A DNA stretch of 6,377 bases. It comes from Actinomycetes bacterium. Lineage in GTDB: Bacteria > Actinomycetota > Acidimicrobiia > Acidimicrobiales > Palsa-688. This document shows positions 5,640-6,377 of the stretch, piece by piece. Position 1 is the stretch's first letter; every line of letters begins with the position of its first letter. The stretch is taken from contig JAKAWM010000176.1 of assembly GCA_021827285.1 (NCBI GenBank), positions 1-6,377 on the forward strand. Direction: 5' to 3'. The position numbers and the translations under genes were made by a program. A model generated the notes under the pieces. The model saw nothing but the letters and a program-made list of their open reading frames with translations, searched no databases and was not told the origin of the DNA.

Positions 5640-6377
5640 TGAGGCTGGCCAGAGCGGTACTGCTGGAGCAACGTGGCCGCCGCCCGGAGGTCGGCATTGC
5701 CGCCGGTGGCTGCCTTTATCCTGCCTATGAGGAAACCGGCCAGCTTGTCGTCGCCGGCCGAGTACCGTTGCCATTCACTCGGGTTGGCGGCAATGACCTG
5801 GTCCACCACTTCTGCCAGTGCACCCGCCCCCAGAGCCTGAAAGCCCAGCTTTTCCGCAATGCCGGCCGGGTCACCGCCCTCGGCCATGAGCGCCTTCAGC
5901 ACGGTGCGTGCTTGGGTGGGTGTCAGCTCACCACCGCTTTCCATCTTGAGGAGGCGCACGAAGGCGTCGGGTGCGGGGCGCCCGCGGCCGTCCAGTTCGG
6001 CCGCCACTTCGTTGGCCAACCGCCGCAGGGCTAAATTGGCATCCGCCCCGGCGGACACGGCCGCGCTTAGGAGACCGTCCAGTTCGAGGCGGACGACCGT
6101 GGCCACCGCTTCGGAGGACACGGGGACGGAGGCGGCTTGGGCGACCCGGGCTCGCCGCTCAGAGGGGAGCACGGGCAGGCTCTGGCGCACGGCTTGCACC
6201 CAATCGCTGGATGGTTGCAGCGCCACCAGATCGGGTTCGGGGAAATAGCGGTAGTCGAACGCCTCCTCCTTGGAACGCATGGAGTAAGTGCGCCCGTCTG
6301 CCTCGTCCCAATGCCTCGTCTCTTGGGCGACTTCACCCCCGCCACCGACAAGCTCGACCTGGCGGCCAGCCTCATAG
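5636..6377 (-). CDS. gatB: Aspartyl/glutamyl-tRNA(Asn/Gln) amidotransferase subunit B, C-terminal 246 residues, truncated by window edge
   Basis: GatB is the tRNA-binding and kinase subunit of GatCAB, which converts Glu-tRNA(Gln) or Asp-tRNA(Asn) to the correctly amidated form in the cytoplasm. The frame is open from the right edge, beginning YEAGRQVELVGGGGEVAQ. The fragment has the family signature QETRHWDEADGRTYSMRSKEEA then DYRYFPEPDL (fragment residues 18-50), closing the catalytic cradle domain. A helical linker follows (about 60-130). The C-terminal YqeY-like tail domain includes GELTPTQARTVLKALM and NPSEWQRYSAGDDKLAGFLIGRIKAATGG. The usual GatB length is about 480-500 residues, so roughly the C-terminal half is here and the N-terminal catalytic half is outside. 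The reading frame is intact and ends at TAG 5638-5636, which overlaps the lipoprotein stop by four bases. Proximity of gat genes to ilv genes is also seen in mycobacteria, but no common function is implied. Confidence 0.96.
   Translation of the reverse strand, partial: YEAGRQVELVGGGGEVAQETRHWDEADGRTYSMRSKEEAFDYRYFPEPDLVALQPSSDWVQAVRQSLPVLPSERRARVAQAASVPVSSEAVATVVRLELDGLLSAAVSAGADANLALRRLANEVAAELDGRGRPAPDAFVRLLKMESGGELTPTQARTVLKALMAEGGDPAGIAEKLGFQALGAGALAEVVDQVIAANPSEWQRYSAGDDKLAGFLIGRIKAATGGNADLRAAATLLQQYRSGQPH

Noticed and set aside
5318..6034. A 238-codon plus-strand ORF overlapping the lipoprotein and gatB
   Set aside because: It is out of frame with the lipoprotein and antisense to conserved GatB tail-domain sequence; both alternatives have family signatures.
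1..6377. CRISPR arrays, tRNA or rRNA genes, insertion sequences, phage or defence genes
   Set aside because: No regular direct repeats, tRNA-like cloverleaf, terminal inverted repeats or transposase motifs were seen on either strand; nearly all bases belong to housekeeping genes.

Overview
The window reads as a high-GC actinobacterial chromosome segment carrying the core of branched-chain amino acid (BCAA) biosynthesis. The evidence is GC-rich codon use, a lipoprotein built from DUF4333-like domains (a family typical of Actinomycetota), a leaderless Val-rich leader peptide upstream of ilvB, and an ilv cluster close to gatB, as in other actinobacteria. The exact lineage cannot be read from the sequence. 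Most of the window is ordinary biosynthetic and housekeeping DNA. The part worth reading closely is the ilvD-ilvB intergenic region.

Layout, right to left along the minus strand: the 3' part of gatB (5636-6377, truncated by the window edge); ilvD, dihydroxy-acid dehydratase (3342-5072); a ~290 bp regulatory interval (3049-3341) with a predicted promoter, a 26-residue leader peptide containing Leu-Val-Val-Val-Leu, an 11-bp hairpin and a Rho-independent terminator; ilvB, acetohydroxyacid synthase large subunit (1306-3048); ilvN, its regulatory subunit (704-1306, overlapping the ilvB stop as TAATG); a 97-bp gap; and the first 202 codons of ilvC, ketol-acid reductoisomerase (1-606, running off the left edge). 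The only convincing plus-strand gene is a predicted lipoprotein with two DUF4333-like domains (up to 5639). It is divergent from ilvD and convergent with gatB, and shares a CTAG stop palindrome with gatB.

Function: IlvB/IlvN condense pyruvate (or pyruvate plus 2-ketobutyrate) to acetohydroxy acids. IlvC isomerises and reduces these to dihydroxy acids, and IlvD dehydrates them to the 2-keto acids that precede valine, isoleucine and leucine. The cluster therefore covers all common steps except the final transamination. Two layers of control are visible: a predicted transcription attenuator before ilvB that would sense charged tRNA-Val/Leu, and conserved valine-site residues in the ACT domain of IlvN for feedback inhibition. 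GatB, at the right edge, is a subunit of the Asp/Glu-tRNA amidotransferase and is probably independently transcribed.
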